The notes: generated by a model not told the origin, from the sequence alone. A DNA stretch of 55,119 bases from a virus (IMGVR_UViG_3300013120_000254:1-55119); one strand, 5' to 3'; shown: positions 1 to 7,465, counted from the stretch's first letter. A program made the numbers and translations.

Positions 1-5
1 ACGGC

Positions 6-470
6 ATGTTCGGAAACCGGCAGGCCGCACAAGAGGCGTGGGAAGCCGCTGGGAGGATGAGGCCCGCGATCCTTGCAATGACCGAGGAGTGGAAGGCGCT
101 AGAAGCGGAGCGCGACAAGACCCTCGCCCGCGTGGCTGCGCTAGAGCACCACAACGCCGAACTCAAAAAGTGCATTGAGGCGGGGCAACGAGCCCATCTC
201 GACGATCGTGGTCGCGCTGATTGGCTGGCGCGCGATCGAGACAAGGCCCTCGCCCGGGTGGTGGGGCTGGGCCTGGAAAACGAGAACCTCACCCTCAAGG
301 CTCAGGGTGCCGTGGAGGAGATGGAAGAGATCGCAGACGAACGGGACGCCTACGGCCGCGCGATCTGCGAGTGGGCCGCGGAAGTGGGCTGGACTGCGTC
401 TACTTACGCGAAGCAGCCCCACGTCAAGGCCCTCCTAGATATCGCCCGCGACTTGGAGGGGGGTGGGTGA
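6..470 (+). CDS. Coiled-coil protein of unknown function
   Basis: The 154-residue product is charged and rich in Ala, Glu and Arg, and is predicted to be mostly helical coiled coil. Two related stretches, ERDKTLARVAALE and DRDKALARVVGLG, look like an internal duplication. Nearly the same module (ERDQALARVAELE) occurs in the leftward gene at 36995-37327. No catalytic motif is visible. The first ATG lies only five bases into the window and has no ribosome-binding site in view, so the true start could be a later Met (residue 18 or 25) or the gene could continue upstream. It overlaps the next gene by one base (TGATG), which suggests co-translation. Confidence 0.6.
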   Translation: MFGNRQAAQEAWEAAGRMRPAILAMTEEWKALEAERDKTLARVAALEHHNAELKKCIEAGQRAHLDDRGRADWLARDRDKALARVVGLGLENENLTLKAQGAVEEMEEIADERDAYGRAICEWAAEVGWTASTYAKQPHVKALLDIARDLEGGG

Positions 471-688
471 TGGTGGCAAAGCCCGGAGACATCATGGAGC
501 AGGCGAAGAAGCTCGGCATGGACACGGCCAACGAGCTGATGAAGATTCAGATTGCGGAGGCCAAGATCAAGGTGCTGATCTTGAGCACGAAGCAGCGACT
601 CTGGCAGGCTCTGGTGTGGCTGCTCTGCGTCTCTACGGTCAGCGTTTTCCTGCTGACGGTCGCGGCTCTTCTGGCCAACCTCCCATGA
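470..688 (+). CDS. Small single-span membrane protein
   Basis: The product has 72 residues: a charged amphipathic N-terminal half followed by one strongly hydrophobic segment (about residues 45-70, LWQALVWLLCVSTVSVFLL) ending at the C-terminus. Its ATG overlaps the stop of the preceding gene and follows a G-rich, Shine-Dalgarno-like run. The stop overlaps the next ATG (ATGA). The size and single membrane helix would fit a holin, an antiholin or an anchored accessory protein, but nothing here decides between them, and the clearer lysis cassette lies at 35.3-36.4 kb. Confidence 0.6.
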   Translation: MVAKPGDIMEQAKKLGMDTANELMKIQIAEAKIKVLILSTKQRLWQALVWLLCVSTVSVFLLTVAALLANLP

Positions 689-975
689 GTAAGAACATCC
701 CCAAGCCCCGCTTCAAGCTGGGCACCGATCCACACAACTGGAAGGTCATCCGCGGCCACTGGTCGCCGAAACAGGGCGACTACGTCTGGACCCCGGAGTC
801 CTACCATTCGAGCCTCCCGCACGCCCTGCGCTTCCTTCACGACCGGCTCCTGCGGGACGGCTATACGCCGGAGGGCCTAGAGGCCCTAGCGGCCAAGGTC
901 GAGGCGTCGTACGATCGGCTCAAGGCGTACGCCGAAGAGCTCATGGAAAACCGAGAGGCTGAACTGGAGCCGTGA
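685..975 (+). CDS. Hypothetical protein
   Basis: The product has 96 residues. Its N-terminal half is rich in aromatic and basic residues (around HNWKVIRGHWSPKQGDYVW), and its C-terminal half is a probable helix rich in Glu, Ala and Lys. The ATG overlaps the upstream stop (ATGA), so it belongs to the same translationally coupled group. No family is recognised. Its codon pattern and compact spacing support it as a real gene. Confidence 0.6.
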   Translation: MSKNIPKPRFKLGTDPHNWKVIRGHWSPKQGDYVWTPESYHSSLPHALRFLHDRLLRDGYTPEGLEALAAKVEASYDRLKAYAEELMENREAELEP

Positions 976-976
976 G

Positions 977-1384
977 ATGAACAGAGCCGCGAAGGCGACG
1001 ATCGGGACGGCGGCCGTGGTAGCAGCCCTGGCCGCGGCCATGGCGCCGGAGAACCAGCCAGTGCGCTACCGCTTGACCGAAAGCAGCGGTGTGCTGCATG
1101 GGGAAGAGGCGCCGTACCAGGCGGGAGACGTTGACCTGATGAAGCTCAACGTGCGCCCGAACATGCCGAAGCGACCATGGATGCGGCATCTCCCCGTCGT
1201 CCCGGGGAGCCCCACGCGAGGCCAGGCCGAGAACTTCACCGGCCTGCGCGAGGATGGCTCCAAGGTGCGCCTGGAGTTCATGGGCGCCATGCCCATGGAG
1301 CCGGGCGAGACGCTGGAGGAGGCCCGTAAGCGGTTCTGGGGCGACCGCTACGAGGCCCTCTTCCCGTCCCCGGATCCAGATTGA
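977..1384 (+). CDS. Hypothetical protein with N-terminal hydrophobic segment
   Basis: The product has 135 residues. The N-terminus (MNRAAKATIGTAAVVAALAAAMA) resembles a signal peptide or short membrane anchor: basic residues followed by about 14 small hydrophobic residues. The remainder is soluble and Pro/Arg rich with no recognised domain. It starts two bases after the preceding stop. Its 3' end overlaps the end of a probable leftward gene (1348-1617), so transcription from the two sides converges here. Confidence 0.6.
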   Translation: MNRAAKATIGTAAVVAALAAAMAPENQPVRYRLTESSGVLHGEEAPYQAGDVDLMKLNVRPNMPKRPWMRHLPVVPGSPTRGQAENFTGLREDGSKVRLEFMGAMPMEPGETLEEARKRFWGDRYEALFPSPDPD

Positions 1385-1617
1385 TCACGAGGCAGGACCC
1401 CCAGGTCCACAGCGCGAGCAACGAGATCGGCGGCGAGCGGGTCGTCATCATAATCCTTCAACACAAGGGCCATGTCGAGCAACAGGCTGTGGCGAAGATC
1501 CCGCTCGCCGTCTCCTTTTCCAACGGCTGCGTCTAGCCGGCGAAGGGCACGCTCGCGGTGCCGGCGACACCCCGCCCGCAGTACATCTTGCGCGGCGCGG
1601 ATCAGCTCGGAGGACAT
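1348..1617 (-). CDS. Small helical hypothetical protein
   Basis: The product has 89 residues and is rich in Arg, Ala, Leu and Asp, with amphipathic helices (for example ELIRAAQDVLRAGC) and no recognised family. It is the only plausible coding frame between the genes ending at 1384 and starting at 1656. Its start lies against the GCAA-N5-TTGC dyad at 1622-1634, so it would be transcribed divergently from the glycan operon. There is no clear ribosome-binding site. The alternative is that this is a 270-base non-coding spacer. Confidence 0.45.
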   Translation of the reverse strand: MSSELIRAAQDVLRAGCRRHRERALRRLDAAVGKGDGERDLRHSLLLDMALVLKDYDDDPLAADLVARAVDLGVLPRDQSGSGDGKRAS

Positions 1618-1619
1618 GC

Positions 1620-1648
1620 TTGCAAGCCCGTTGCTTGAAGTCTACCGT
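1620..1648 (+). promoter_or_regulatory. Promoter for the winged-helix/glycan operon, probably leaderless
   Basis: A TTGCAA -35 element (1620-1625), a 17-base spacer and TACCGT (1643-1648) precede the ATG at 1656 by only seven bases. Initiation at the usual distance from the -10 would begin at or next to the start codon. The same architecture (TTGCAA, 16 bases, TACGGT, 6 bases, GTG) is found at 38994-39030. Inferred from sequence only. Confidence 0.55.
1622..1634. promoter_or_regulatory. Putative operator, GCAA-N5-TTGC dyad (copy 1)
   Basis: The site reads GCAAGCCCGTTGC and overlaps the -35 element of the rightward promoter, lying between two probably divergent genes. It is one of five copies of this dyad found in gene-free upstream regions. 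The left edge is also part of a perfect 10-base palindrome, GCTTGCAAGC (1618-1627). Confidence 0.55.
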
Positions 1649-1655
1649 TGATGTG

Positions 1656-1898
1656 ATGCCGGGCGCCAGGAAGTCCACCGTGAAGGCGCGGGCCGACCAG
1701 GCCCGGACGCATCTAGCTGAGGCTGGCGAGCGCGGCCTGTCGGTCGAGCAGCTCGCGCGGATCCTGGGCTGCAGCCAGAAACAGGCCAGGGCGGCCCTAG
1801 ACGCGCTATGGCGGGACTTCCGCTGCTGGCGAAGGTTCTGCTGGAAGCGCGGCTGCTACGTCTTCCTGGAGCCCGAGAACCCCAAGGAACAAGGATGA
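1656..1898 (+). CDS. Small winged-helix-like DNA-binding protein
   Basis: The product has 80 residues. Residues about 12-55 (ADQARTHLAEAGERGLSVEQ, then LARILGCSQKQARAALDALW) match a winged helix-turn-helix pattern: a helix, a short turn with a Gly, and a recognition helix. A basic, Cys- and Trp-containing tail follows (three Cys in FCWKRGCY and nearby). It opens the glycan operon, and its stop overlaps the ATG of the first glycosyltransferase (ATGA). The ATG lies seven bases after a -10 box, so I chose it as a leaderless start; no Shine-Dalgarno sequence is present. It may regulate its own operon. The exact family is not recognised. Confidence 0.65.
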   Translation: MPGARKSTVKARADQARTHLAEAGERGLSVEQLARILGCSQKQARAALDALWRDFRCWRRFCWKRGCYVFLEPENPKEQG

Positions 1899-2482
1899 AG
1901 ATCGTCAGCTTCTTTACCCCCGGAGAGCTCTACACGCAGCACGAGAGAGAGCTTCGAGCTACCGTCGATGAGTTCGCTCCGCTGGCCCTCTACCGGACGA
2001 GCCCCGTCATGGACCTGGGGAGCTGGGAGCAGAACTGCGCCCTCAAGCCAGGCATCATTCGGCGCGAGCTGGCGACGCTGCAAGACGGCGACCGCCTGCT
2101 CTACCTGGACGTGGACGCGCGCATCAGGGCGCCCATTGACGAGCTCGCCACACACCCGGGCCCCTTCGACGTCGGGCTCCACGTCACCAAGCGCCCTAGC
2201 GGGCAGCCGGTCACGCTTTCGGGGACCCTGCTCTTCGCCAACACGAGGGGCGCCGAGCAGCTCGTAGAGCACTGGCTACACCGCTGCGAGGAGCGCCCAG
2301 ATGTCTGGGACCAGATCCACCTGGCCGCCGCCATCGGGGACATGGCTGGGATCCGGGTCTGGGACTTCGGGCCGGAGTATGTTTACATCTTCGACACCTT
2401 CAAGAAGCGCTACCCGAAGGCGACGCCGATCATCGAGCACCTGCAGGCCTCGCGCAGTGGGAGAAAGGCCAAGGCCAGGTGA
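1895..2482 (+). CDS. DxD glycosyltransferase (nucleotide-diphospho-sugar transferase fold)
   Basis: The product has 195 residues. It has the sequence YLDVDARI with a DVD motif (residues 72-74), the metal and nucleotide-sugar binding DxD of GT-A enzymes, preceded by a hydrophobic strand. A downstream block (LLFANTRGAEQLVEHWL, then WDQIHLAAAI) resembles the acceptor half of the nucleotide-diphospho-sugar transferase family (PF03407-like). It probably transfers a sugar from a nucleotide-sugar donor in the cytoplasm. It overlaps the winged-helix gene (ATGA) and the radical SAM gene (GTGA), so all three should be translated together. Donor and acceptor are unknown. Confidence 0.8.
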   Translation: MKIVSFFTPGELYTQHERELRATVDEFAPLALYRTSPVMDLGSWEQNCALKPGIIRRELATLQDGDRLLYLDVDARIRAPIDELATHPGPFDVGLHVTKRPSGQPVTLSGTLLFANTRGAEQLVEHWLHRCEERPDVWDQIHLAAAIGDMAGIRVWDFGPEYVYIFDTFKKRYPKATPIIEHLQASRSGRKAKAR

Positions 2483-3597
2483 CGAAGCACAGGGAGTACG
2501 CCTGTAACAAGCTGGCGGCCTACCCGGACCTCGTTCGCGAGCTCCAGGTGAGGCGCGCGCCGAAGAACCGGCTCATCAGCGTCCACCTGATGCCGCAGAA
2601 CCGATGCAACCAGCACTGCGAGTTCTGCAGCTACCGGATGCCCAACAACCGCAACGCCGACGTCTTCGATCCGGGCGAGAGCCTCTCCTGGGGGGCCATG
2701 AAGGAGCTCCTGGCGGACTTCCGTGCGCTGGGCGTTCGGGGCGTGGAGGTCACGGGCGGCGGCGAGCCCCTCGCCTATCCTCACACCGACAAGCTCTGGC
2801 GGGAGTTCGCGAAGCACGGCTTTGCCACGGCGCTCGTCACCAACGGGACACCGTTGCGCGACCGAGCGCCCATCATCTGCTCCACCAACCTGAAGTGGGC
2901 CCGCGTTTCCATCGACTGCTCCAAGCTAGAGACCTACGTGCGGATGCGCATGGCTCCAGAGGGGCACTTCAAGCTGGCCTGGGACGCTGTGGCGCAGCTG
3001 CGCGAGCACGCGCCCAAGGACCCCGAGTTCCGCCTCGGCGTCGGGTTCGTGCTCTGCAACGAGAACATGGGCGAGGTCTACGACTTCGTTGCGCGGGCCA
3101 AGGACTCCGGCGCGGACAACGTGCGGCTCTCCGTCACCTACCCCGGCGATGGCGACTACCACTTCCAGGACTTCGATGCCCTTGGCGGGGAGATCCGCGA
3201 CGCTGAGCGCGCCGAGGAGGACTTCGCTGATGAGAACTTCGCCGTCCACAACCTGATGGCCCAGCGCTGGCGGGAGGTGGTGAGCGACACGCAACTCTAC
3301 CGGCGCTGCGTCACCCAGGAGATCCTCTGCGTCGTGGAGGGCTCTGGCCACGTCTACACCTGCTGCACGTTCACGGGCTCCAAGAAGGGCGATCAGGGCG
3401 TCTTCTGGCAGCACCCGGAGGGCTTCCTCGGCCTCTGGCGCGACAAGGCGCTGTGGCGGTCGATCTTGAACCCGATGAAGTACTGCCAGAACGCCTGCCT
3501 CTACGAGTCGCGCAACCGAGAGATGCTGGCGATGCTGGCGAAGGATGCTGGGCCGTTGCCGTGTAGCAAGGGCATGATCCACACGGAGTTCATCTGA
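2479..3597 (+). CDS. Radical SAM protein with SPASM-like C-terminus
   Basis: The product has 372 residues. The CX3CX2C motif (RCNQHCEFC, Cys43, Cys47, Cys50) ligates the [4Fe-4S] cluster that cleaves SAM, and GGGEP (residues 93-97) is the SAM-contacting motif. The C-terminal 100 residues hold further cysteines (around RRCVTQEILC, YTCCTF, YCQNAC and PCSKG), consistent with a SPASM-type auxiliary cluster. Radical SAM/SPASM enzymes modify peptides, sugars or other small substrates; the substrate here is not evident. A GTG start at 2479 overlaps the upstream stop. It sits between a glycosyltransferase and a methyltransferase, so a role in a modified sugar or a modified virion peptide is an inference. 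Confidence 0.9.
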   Translation: MTKHREYACNKLAAYPDLVRELQVRRAPKNRLISVHLMPQNRCNQHCEFCSYRMPNNRNADVFDPGESLSWGAMKELLADFRALGVRGVEVTGGGEPLAYPHTDKLWREFAKHGFATALVTNGTPLRDRAPIICSTNLKWARVSIDCSKLETYVRMRMAPEGHFKLAWDAVAQLREHAPKDPEFRLGVGFVLCNENMGEVYDFVARAKDSGADNVRLSVTYPGDGDYHFQDFDALGGEIRDAERAEEDFADENFAVHNLMAQRWREVVSDTQLYRRCVTQEILCVVEGSGHVYTCCTFTGSKKGDQGVFWQHPEGFLGLWRDKALWRSILNPMKYCQNACLYESRNREMLAMLAKDAGPLPCSKGMIHTEFI

Positions 3598-4103
3598 TGG
3601 CGACGTGGGTCTGGGACGCAGCGTGGGAGGTCGTCGGGGAGGACGATGTCGTCCTAGACCTCGGCTGCGGCATTCTGCAGTGGTCCGATGGAACCCCGCT
3701 CACGGCCCGCTACCTGGCAGTAGACGCCTTCCCTGCGTACCTAGACCACATCTCGGCGGATGTTTGCACGGCCCGTATGCGCCTCCCGCGCTGCGCTGCC
3801 CTTTTCGCGGACGGCTCCTATGACGTGGTTTTGCTGATCGACATCATCGAGCACCTGGAGAAGAAAGACGGCGACGTGCTACTTGCGCACGCCGAGCGGA
3901 TTGCGCGGAGGGCCGTCTTTGTGGTCACGCCGGACGGGTTCTCTGAGCAGGACGGGTGGGACGCTTGGGGCCTGGGCCACAACGAGCTTCAGGCGCACGT
4001 TTGCGGGTGGTCAGAGCGGGAGCTGGCGAATAGGGGCTACAACCTGACGTGCCGCGTGAAACAGAGCGGCGGCCCGGTGATGGCGCTGGTCAAGGAGTTC
4101 TGA
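3597..4103 (+). CDS. SAM-dependent methyltransferase (class I)
   Basis: The product has 168 residues. Motif I is VVLDLGCG (residues 18-25), an acidic residue follows strand 2 (VDAFPAYLD), and the post-II region reads YDVVLLIDIIEHLEKKDGD, typical of Methyltransf_11/23-type enzymes, which are usually small-molecule or sugar methyltransferases. FVVTPDGFSEQDG and HVCGWSERELANRGY match the C-terminal strands of the same class. It overlaps its neighbours by one base on both sides (TGATG). In this operon the likely acceptor is a sugar or lipid-linked intermediate, not DNA, since DNA methyltransferase motifs such as DPPY are absent. That assignment is inferred. Confidence 0.85.
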   Translation: MATWVWDAAWEVVGEDDVVLDLGCGILQWSDGTPLTARYLAVDAFPAYLDHISADVCTARMRLPRCAALFADGSYDVVLLIDIIEHLEKKDGDVLLAHAERIARRAVFVVTPDGFSEQDGWDAWGLGHNELQAHVCGWSERELANRGYNLTCRVKQSGGPVMALVKEF

Positions 4104-4789
4104 TGGCGAAGATTGCTGCGATCATGCCGACCTTCAACCAGGTTCGGTACATCACGCAGGCGATCGACTCGGTCCTTCCCTTGGTGGACCGCTTGATCAT
4201 CGTGGACGACGGATCCAACGACGGCACGCGGGAGTACCTAGAGGGCATCCAATGCGGCGAGTGGGATCTGGTCTGCATGGACAAGAACGGCGGCACCGCC
4301 GAGGCCATCAATGCCGGCTACTCCATTCTGGAGGAGGAGGAGTGGGTCACCTGGGTGAGCTCCGACAACGTCACCCAGCACACCTGGCGCGAGTGGATAG
4401 AGGAGTGGCTCCACGTTGAGGACATTGGCGTTGTCTACACCGGCTTCATTCGCTGCAACCCGCAGCTCAAGCCGATGCAGTCCATCTTCCATCCGCACGA
4501 GCCCGAGAAGCTGATCAGCACGGAGAACTGCTACTATGGCCCATCCTTCGTGATCGCGCGGCGCGTGTGGGATGCCGTTGGCGGCCACCGGGGGCGCATC
4601 TCGCACGACTACGATCACTGGCTGCGCGTCGAGGAGGAGTGCTGGCGGCAGGGGCTGAGGATCAAGGACGTCAACGAGCCGGGTGTGCTCTACCGCGTCC
4701 ACAAGGAGCGCGTGACCGTGACGCGGCGAGCCGAGTACGATGCTCCCCGGTGGCAACAAGAGGCCCTCCAGCGAAGGAGACAGGCGTGA
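4103..4789 (+). CDS. GT2-family glycosyltransferase
   Basis: The product has 228 residues with a classical GT-A layout: IMPTFNQVRYITQAIDSV at the N-terminus, VDDGSNDGT (residues 34-42) for nucleotide binding, NGGTAEAINAG for donor contacts, SSDN (86-89) in the DxD position, a catalytic-base-like HDYDHWLRVEEE and a C-terminal YRVHKERVT. This matches family 2 inverting transferases. It lacks membrane helices, so it should act in the cytoplasm. It is coupled by overlap to the methyltransferase upstream (TGATG) and by GTGA to the next gene. Confidence 0.9.
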   Translation: MAKIAAIMPTFNQVRYITQAIDSVLPLVDRLIIVDDGSNDGTREYLEGIQCGEWDLVCMDKNGGTAEAINAGYSILEEEEWVTWVSSDNVTQHTWREWIEEWLHVEDIGVVYTGFIRCNPQLKPMQSIFHPHEPEKLISTENCYYGPSFVIARRVWDAVGGHRGRISHDYDHWLRVEEECWRQGLRIKDVNEPGVLYRVHKERVTVTRRAEYDAPRWQQEALQRRRQA

Positions 4790-5700
4790 GCCAAGACGTT
4801 GTAATCCTGTGCGCCCAAGAGAGGCTCCCGGATAGACATCCGTGCCGGCGCGGGTATCGGCGACAATACCTGGACCCGATCAATGAGATCGCAGCGTCTG
4901 TGCCGTCGCCGAGGGCGATCGAGCTCGCGCAGAAGGACCTCCCTGGGGTGGTGGTCGGCTACCGCTTCGGCGACAGGGAGGTGCGGGCGCAGGTGTGCTA
5001 CTCCGACTACCCGGACGAGCCGCTTCTTGGGGCGCCCCATGTGGACCTCGTGCTCAAAATGAAGTACTCGCGGCTCCACACCGACCTCTATGAGGGGCAT
5101 TCCGTCCCCGTGTTCCCAGGCGGCTTTCTGGGCGGCCCTCAGCGCGGCGAGGCGCTGGCTGAGGGGCGGCGGTGGTATCAGAAGAACCTGCAGGGCCTGC
5201 GCGAGATCGGCGACGGCATCGCCGCGAGCAGTCCCAGGCCGTACCAGAAGCAGCTCGTAGTCAATGGATGCCTAGATGGCGGCAAGGCTCGGGGCGGGTT
5301 TGGCGTGCTCGGGCCGCTGGAGTCAGGCGAGCTCGGGCGCATTCCCTTCCGGGATCACATGCAGAACGTCGCAGGGGCGGAGTTCTGCCTGAACATCTGC
5401 GGCAACGGCAACCTGATCGACCGCAAGGTGGTGGACTACTGCGGGATCGGGGCCGCCATCGTCAGCACCCGCGGGCTTCTGGATTGGGAGGGGCCGCATG
5501 GCGAGCGCTTCCGCGACACGCGGAACGTATGGATCCTCAACTCGCACGAGGATCTCGGGGACCTTCTTCAGGGCGGCATGGACCCGGTGATCCGGGATAG
5601 GCTCGTCCAGGGTTCTCGGCGGATGTATGACCGTTGCTTCGCGCCCGAGGCTCTCGCTGCCTGGTGGCAACGGTGCGCACGGGAGGTGGCATGTGCGTGA
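4786..5700 (+). CDS. Glycosyltransferase-like protein (possibly GT-B/exostosin-type)
   Basis: The product has 304 residues. The C-terminal third, GAEFCLNICGNGNLIDRKVV followed by DYCGIGAAIVSTRGLLDW, resembles the donor-binding end of GT-B or exostosin-like transferases, where a glycine-rich turn and a G-x-x-IVST strand precede the final helices. The N-terminus has no recognised motif. I chose the GTG at 4786 because it overlaps the upstream stop and follows the AAGGAGA ribosome-binding site. A longer upstream reading in the same frame runs through the GT2 gene and is unlikely. Family assignment is tentative; the operon context supports sugar transfer. Confidence 0.6.
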   Translation: MSQDVVILCAQERLPDRHPCRRGYRRQYLDPINEIAASVPSPRAIELAQKDLPGVVVGYRFGDREVRAQVCYSDYPDEPLLGAPHVDLVLKMKYSRLHTDLYEGHSVPVFPGGFLGGPQRGEALAEGRRWYQKNLQGLREIGDGIAASSPRPYQKQLVVNGCLDGGKARGGFGVLGPLESGELGRIPFRDHMQNVAGAEFCLNICGNGNLIDRKVVDYCGIGAAIVSTRGLLDWEGPHGERFRDTRNVWILNSHEDLGDLLQGGMDPVIRDRLVQGSRRMYDRCFAPEALAAWWQRCAREVACA

Positions 5701-6352
5701 GGACCCCGTCTTGATCATCGGCGCGCCGCGCAGCGGCACGTCGGTCACAGCTGCAATCCTGCAGCGCTGCGGGCTCTGGCTGGGCGAGACCGGCCGGGGC
5801 AACCGGGACAACCCTAAGGGCTTCTTCGAGAACAAGAGGATCCGGCAGAAGAACAAGGCGGTCCTGCACGCGGGGGGCTACGACGCCGCGGGGGTCCAGC
5901 CGTTGCCACCATGGAACTGGATCGGGAACACAGCCCACCTGCGCGAGACCGTGCTGATCGAGCTCGGCTTCCAGGGGGTCAAGCCGGATCAGCCTTGGGG
6001 CTTCAAGGACCCGAAGCTCTTGCTTACGTGGGCGACATGGTTGTCCGCCTGGCCCAAGGCGCGTATCGTTCTGGTAAGGAGAGATCGCGAGAGCGTGGTG
6101 CGCTCCTGCGCCCGAGCTTCCTTCTACAGCGGCTGGGCGCGCCGCGGGATGGAGTGGAACGCCTGGGTGGCTGACCAGGAGCGTAGGATCGAGCTGATCA
6201 AGAGGACGAGCCCCTACGTGGCCGAGCTCTGGCCTGGTCGCCTGGCCCTCGCGGACGGCTGGCACGCCTTCAGGGACGCCGTAGAGGCCCTCGGGCTAGA
6301 ATGGAAGCTGGGCGCCCAGGACACCTTCGACGCTGAGATTTGGAACAGGTGA
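5693..6352 (+). CDS. PAPS-dependent sulfotransferase
   Basis: The product has 219 residues. APRSGTS (residues 11-17) is the 5'-phosphosulfate-binding loop, and VLVRRDRESVVRS (126-138) matches the 3'-phosphate-binding strand-helix of the sulfotransferase family. The NRDNPKGFFEN and GFKDPKLLLTW segments are also typical of bacterial and phage sulfotransferases. It would move sulfate from PAPS to a hydroxyl, here most likely on a sugar made by the neighbouring transferases (inference). The GTG at 5693 follows GGAGG at good spacing and overlaps the upstream gene by eight bases. A longer start at 5627 would overlap more and has no such signal. Confidence 0.88.
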   Translation: MREDPVLIIGAPRSGTSVTAAILQRCGLWLGETGRGNRDNPKGFFENKRIRQKNKAVLHAGGYDAAGVQPLPPWNWIGNTAHLRETVLIELGFQGVKPDQPWGFKDPKLLLTWATWLSAWPKARIVLVRRDRESVVRSCARASFYSGWARRGMEWNAWVADQERRIELIKRTSPYVAELWPGRLALADGWHAFRDAVEALGLEWKLGAQDTFDAEIWNR

Positions 6353-6891
6353 CGCACATCTGCCTGCCGGGCCCGAGCTTCGAGTGGCCGAGCCCCAGGC
6401 CCGAGGACCGCGTGATCGGGGTCAACGTGGCGATCGCCAAGATGGAGCGCTGTGACGTCTTCGTGGCGCTGGGGCGGCCCACCGACCGGGTTCTGGCTAG
6501 CATCCTGGGCCATCTCTTCCTGATGAACCCCCTGATCGTGTCCATGGGCGAGGCCGCCGCCGCGTGGCGCAAGGCGGACTATAGCGTCAAGGACTGGCCC
6601 CAGATGACGCCTGGGTGGCTGGAGCGGGCATACTCAGGGCAGCACTTCAGCATGTTCACGGCGATCTCCTACGCCGCCAGCACGTCGGACGGCCCCATCA
6701 AGCTCTGGGGCTGCGACCTGGAGGGAGATCGCTACTGCACTGGCCAGAGCCCTCACGGGAGCCATTGGCTGGAGCGTAGACGCTGGCCCGCTGAGTTCCG
6801 TAACCTCAAGCGCATCCATGCAGCCGCTCTTGCGAACCAGGTGGATCTCCGAATCCACGGCCGTGTGGCACATCGCCTGCCCGGGGCCTAG
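6349..6891 (+). CDS. GPSL-motif protein, DUF115/GT42-like (first of a tandem pair)
   Basis: The product has 180 residues. The N-terminus THICLPGPSFEW carries the (G/C)xGPS motif, followed by VIGVNVAIAKMERCDVFVAL (a strand with a conserved Asn, then an Asp-containing strand). The late strand IKLWGCDLEGDRYC is of the YGCD type. This layout is seen in DUF115/MptE-like and sialyltransferase-like (GT42) folds, and related proteins are common in phage glycan clusters. It resembles the next gene across the same motifs, so the two look like paralogues. GTG at 6349 overlaps the upstream stop (GTGA); a TTG nine bases earlier is possible. Confidence 0.65.
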   Translation: MTHICLPGPSFEWPSPRPEDRVIGVNVAIAKMERCDVFVALGRPTDRVLASILGHLFLMNPLIVSMGEAAAAWRKADYSVKDWPQMTPGWLERAYSGQHFSMFTAISYAASTSDGPIKLWGCDLEGDRYCTGQSPHGSHWLERRRWPAEFRNLKRIHAAALANQVDLRIHGRVAHRLPGA

Positions 6892-7465
6892 CCTCGACTT
6901 CGAGCGCATTCCCGACGATGGGAACCCCCTGATCTGCGTCAATGCGGCCCTCAAGGCTGCGCCGCGCTGCGACTTCTGGGTCTGCTGGGACTCCCCCAAC
7001 AAGATCCACGAGCAGGCCTTCCCGCGGGCGCGCGAGCTCCAGCCTATTCTCGTTTGCGGAACGTATGGCGCGCGAGACAACTGGGTGACGGTCATGCGGG
7101 AGTCGTGTCTTTGGCCCTGGGCTACCTGGCTCGACATGGTCGTCAACCCCAAGCCCTGGGGGCCTCCCTGGTATATGGAGGCGACCAAGGGGCCCGCATT
7201 CTCGACATTCAGCGCGATGGGCTGGGCCCTCAAGCGCGGCGCCACGGACCTTCGGCTCTACGGCGCCGACATGAGCGGGATGGGCTACTACGATGACCGG
7301 GTCACCAGGCTCAAGGCGGCCCAGAAGCCCAATGCGCGCTGGGGGAAGCGCTGGAAGGCTGAGTCCCAGATGTACGAGGGGGCCCGCAGAGAGGGCCTCA
7401 GGCGCAAGGTCAGGATCGTTCGGTCTCTGCCTGACGGTCGTTGGGACGAGTTATCCGATCGGTAG
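6863..7465 (+). CDS. GPSL-motif protein, DUF115/GT42-like (second of the pair)
   Basis: The product has 200 residues from GTG. WHIACPGPSLDF, LICVNAALKAAPRCDFWVCW and LRLYGADMSGMGYY align motif by motif with the preceding protein. I prefer the GTG at 6863 because it puts the N-terminus level with that paralogue. An ATG at 6818 would add 15 residues and overlap the upstream gene by 74 bases; neither start has a good ribosome-binding site. The basic C-terminus extends about 40 residues past the paralogue. It is probably a nucleotide-sugar-dependent transferase or a related enzyme and is the last gene of the glycan operon. Its 3' end overlaps a leftward gene. Confidence 0.65.
   Translation: MWHIACPGPSLDFERIPDDGNPLICVNAALKAAPRCDFWVCWDSPNKIHEQAFPRARELQPILVCGTYGARDNWVTVMRESCLWPWATWLDMVVNPKPWGPPWYMEATKGPAFSTFSAMGWALKRGATDLRLYGADMSGMGYYDDRVTRLKAAQKPNARWGKRWKAESQMYEGARREGLRRKVRIVRSLPDGRWDELSDR

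Noticed and set aside
1254-1655. Rightward extension of the winged-helix gene to 1254
   Set aside because: The added residues are a low-complexity Arg/Pro-rich shadow of neighbouring genes and cross the promoter and operator.
4567-4785. Upstream extension of the 4786 gene
   Set aside because: It would overlap the GT2 gene by over 200 bases and lacks a ribosome site, while the GTG at 4786 has AAGGAGA and the common GTGA overlap.
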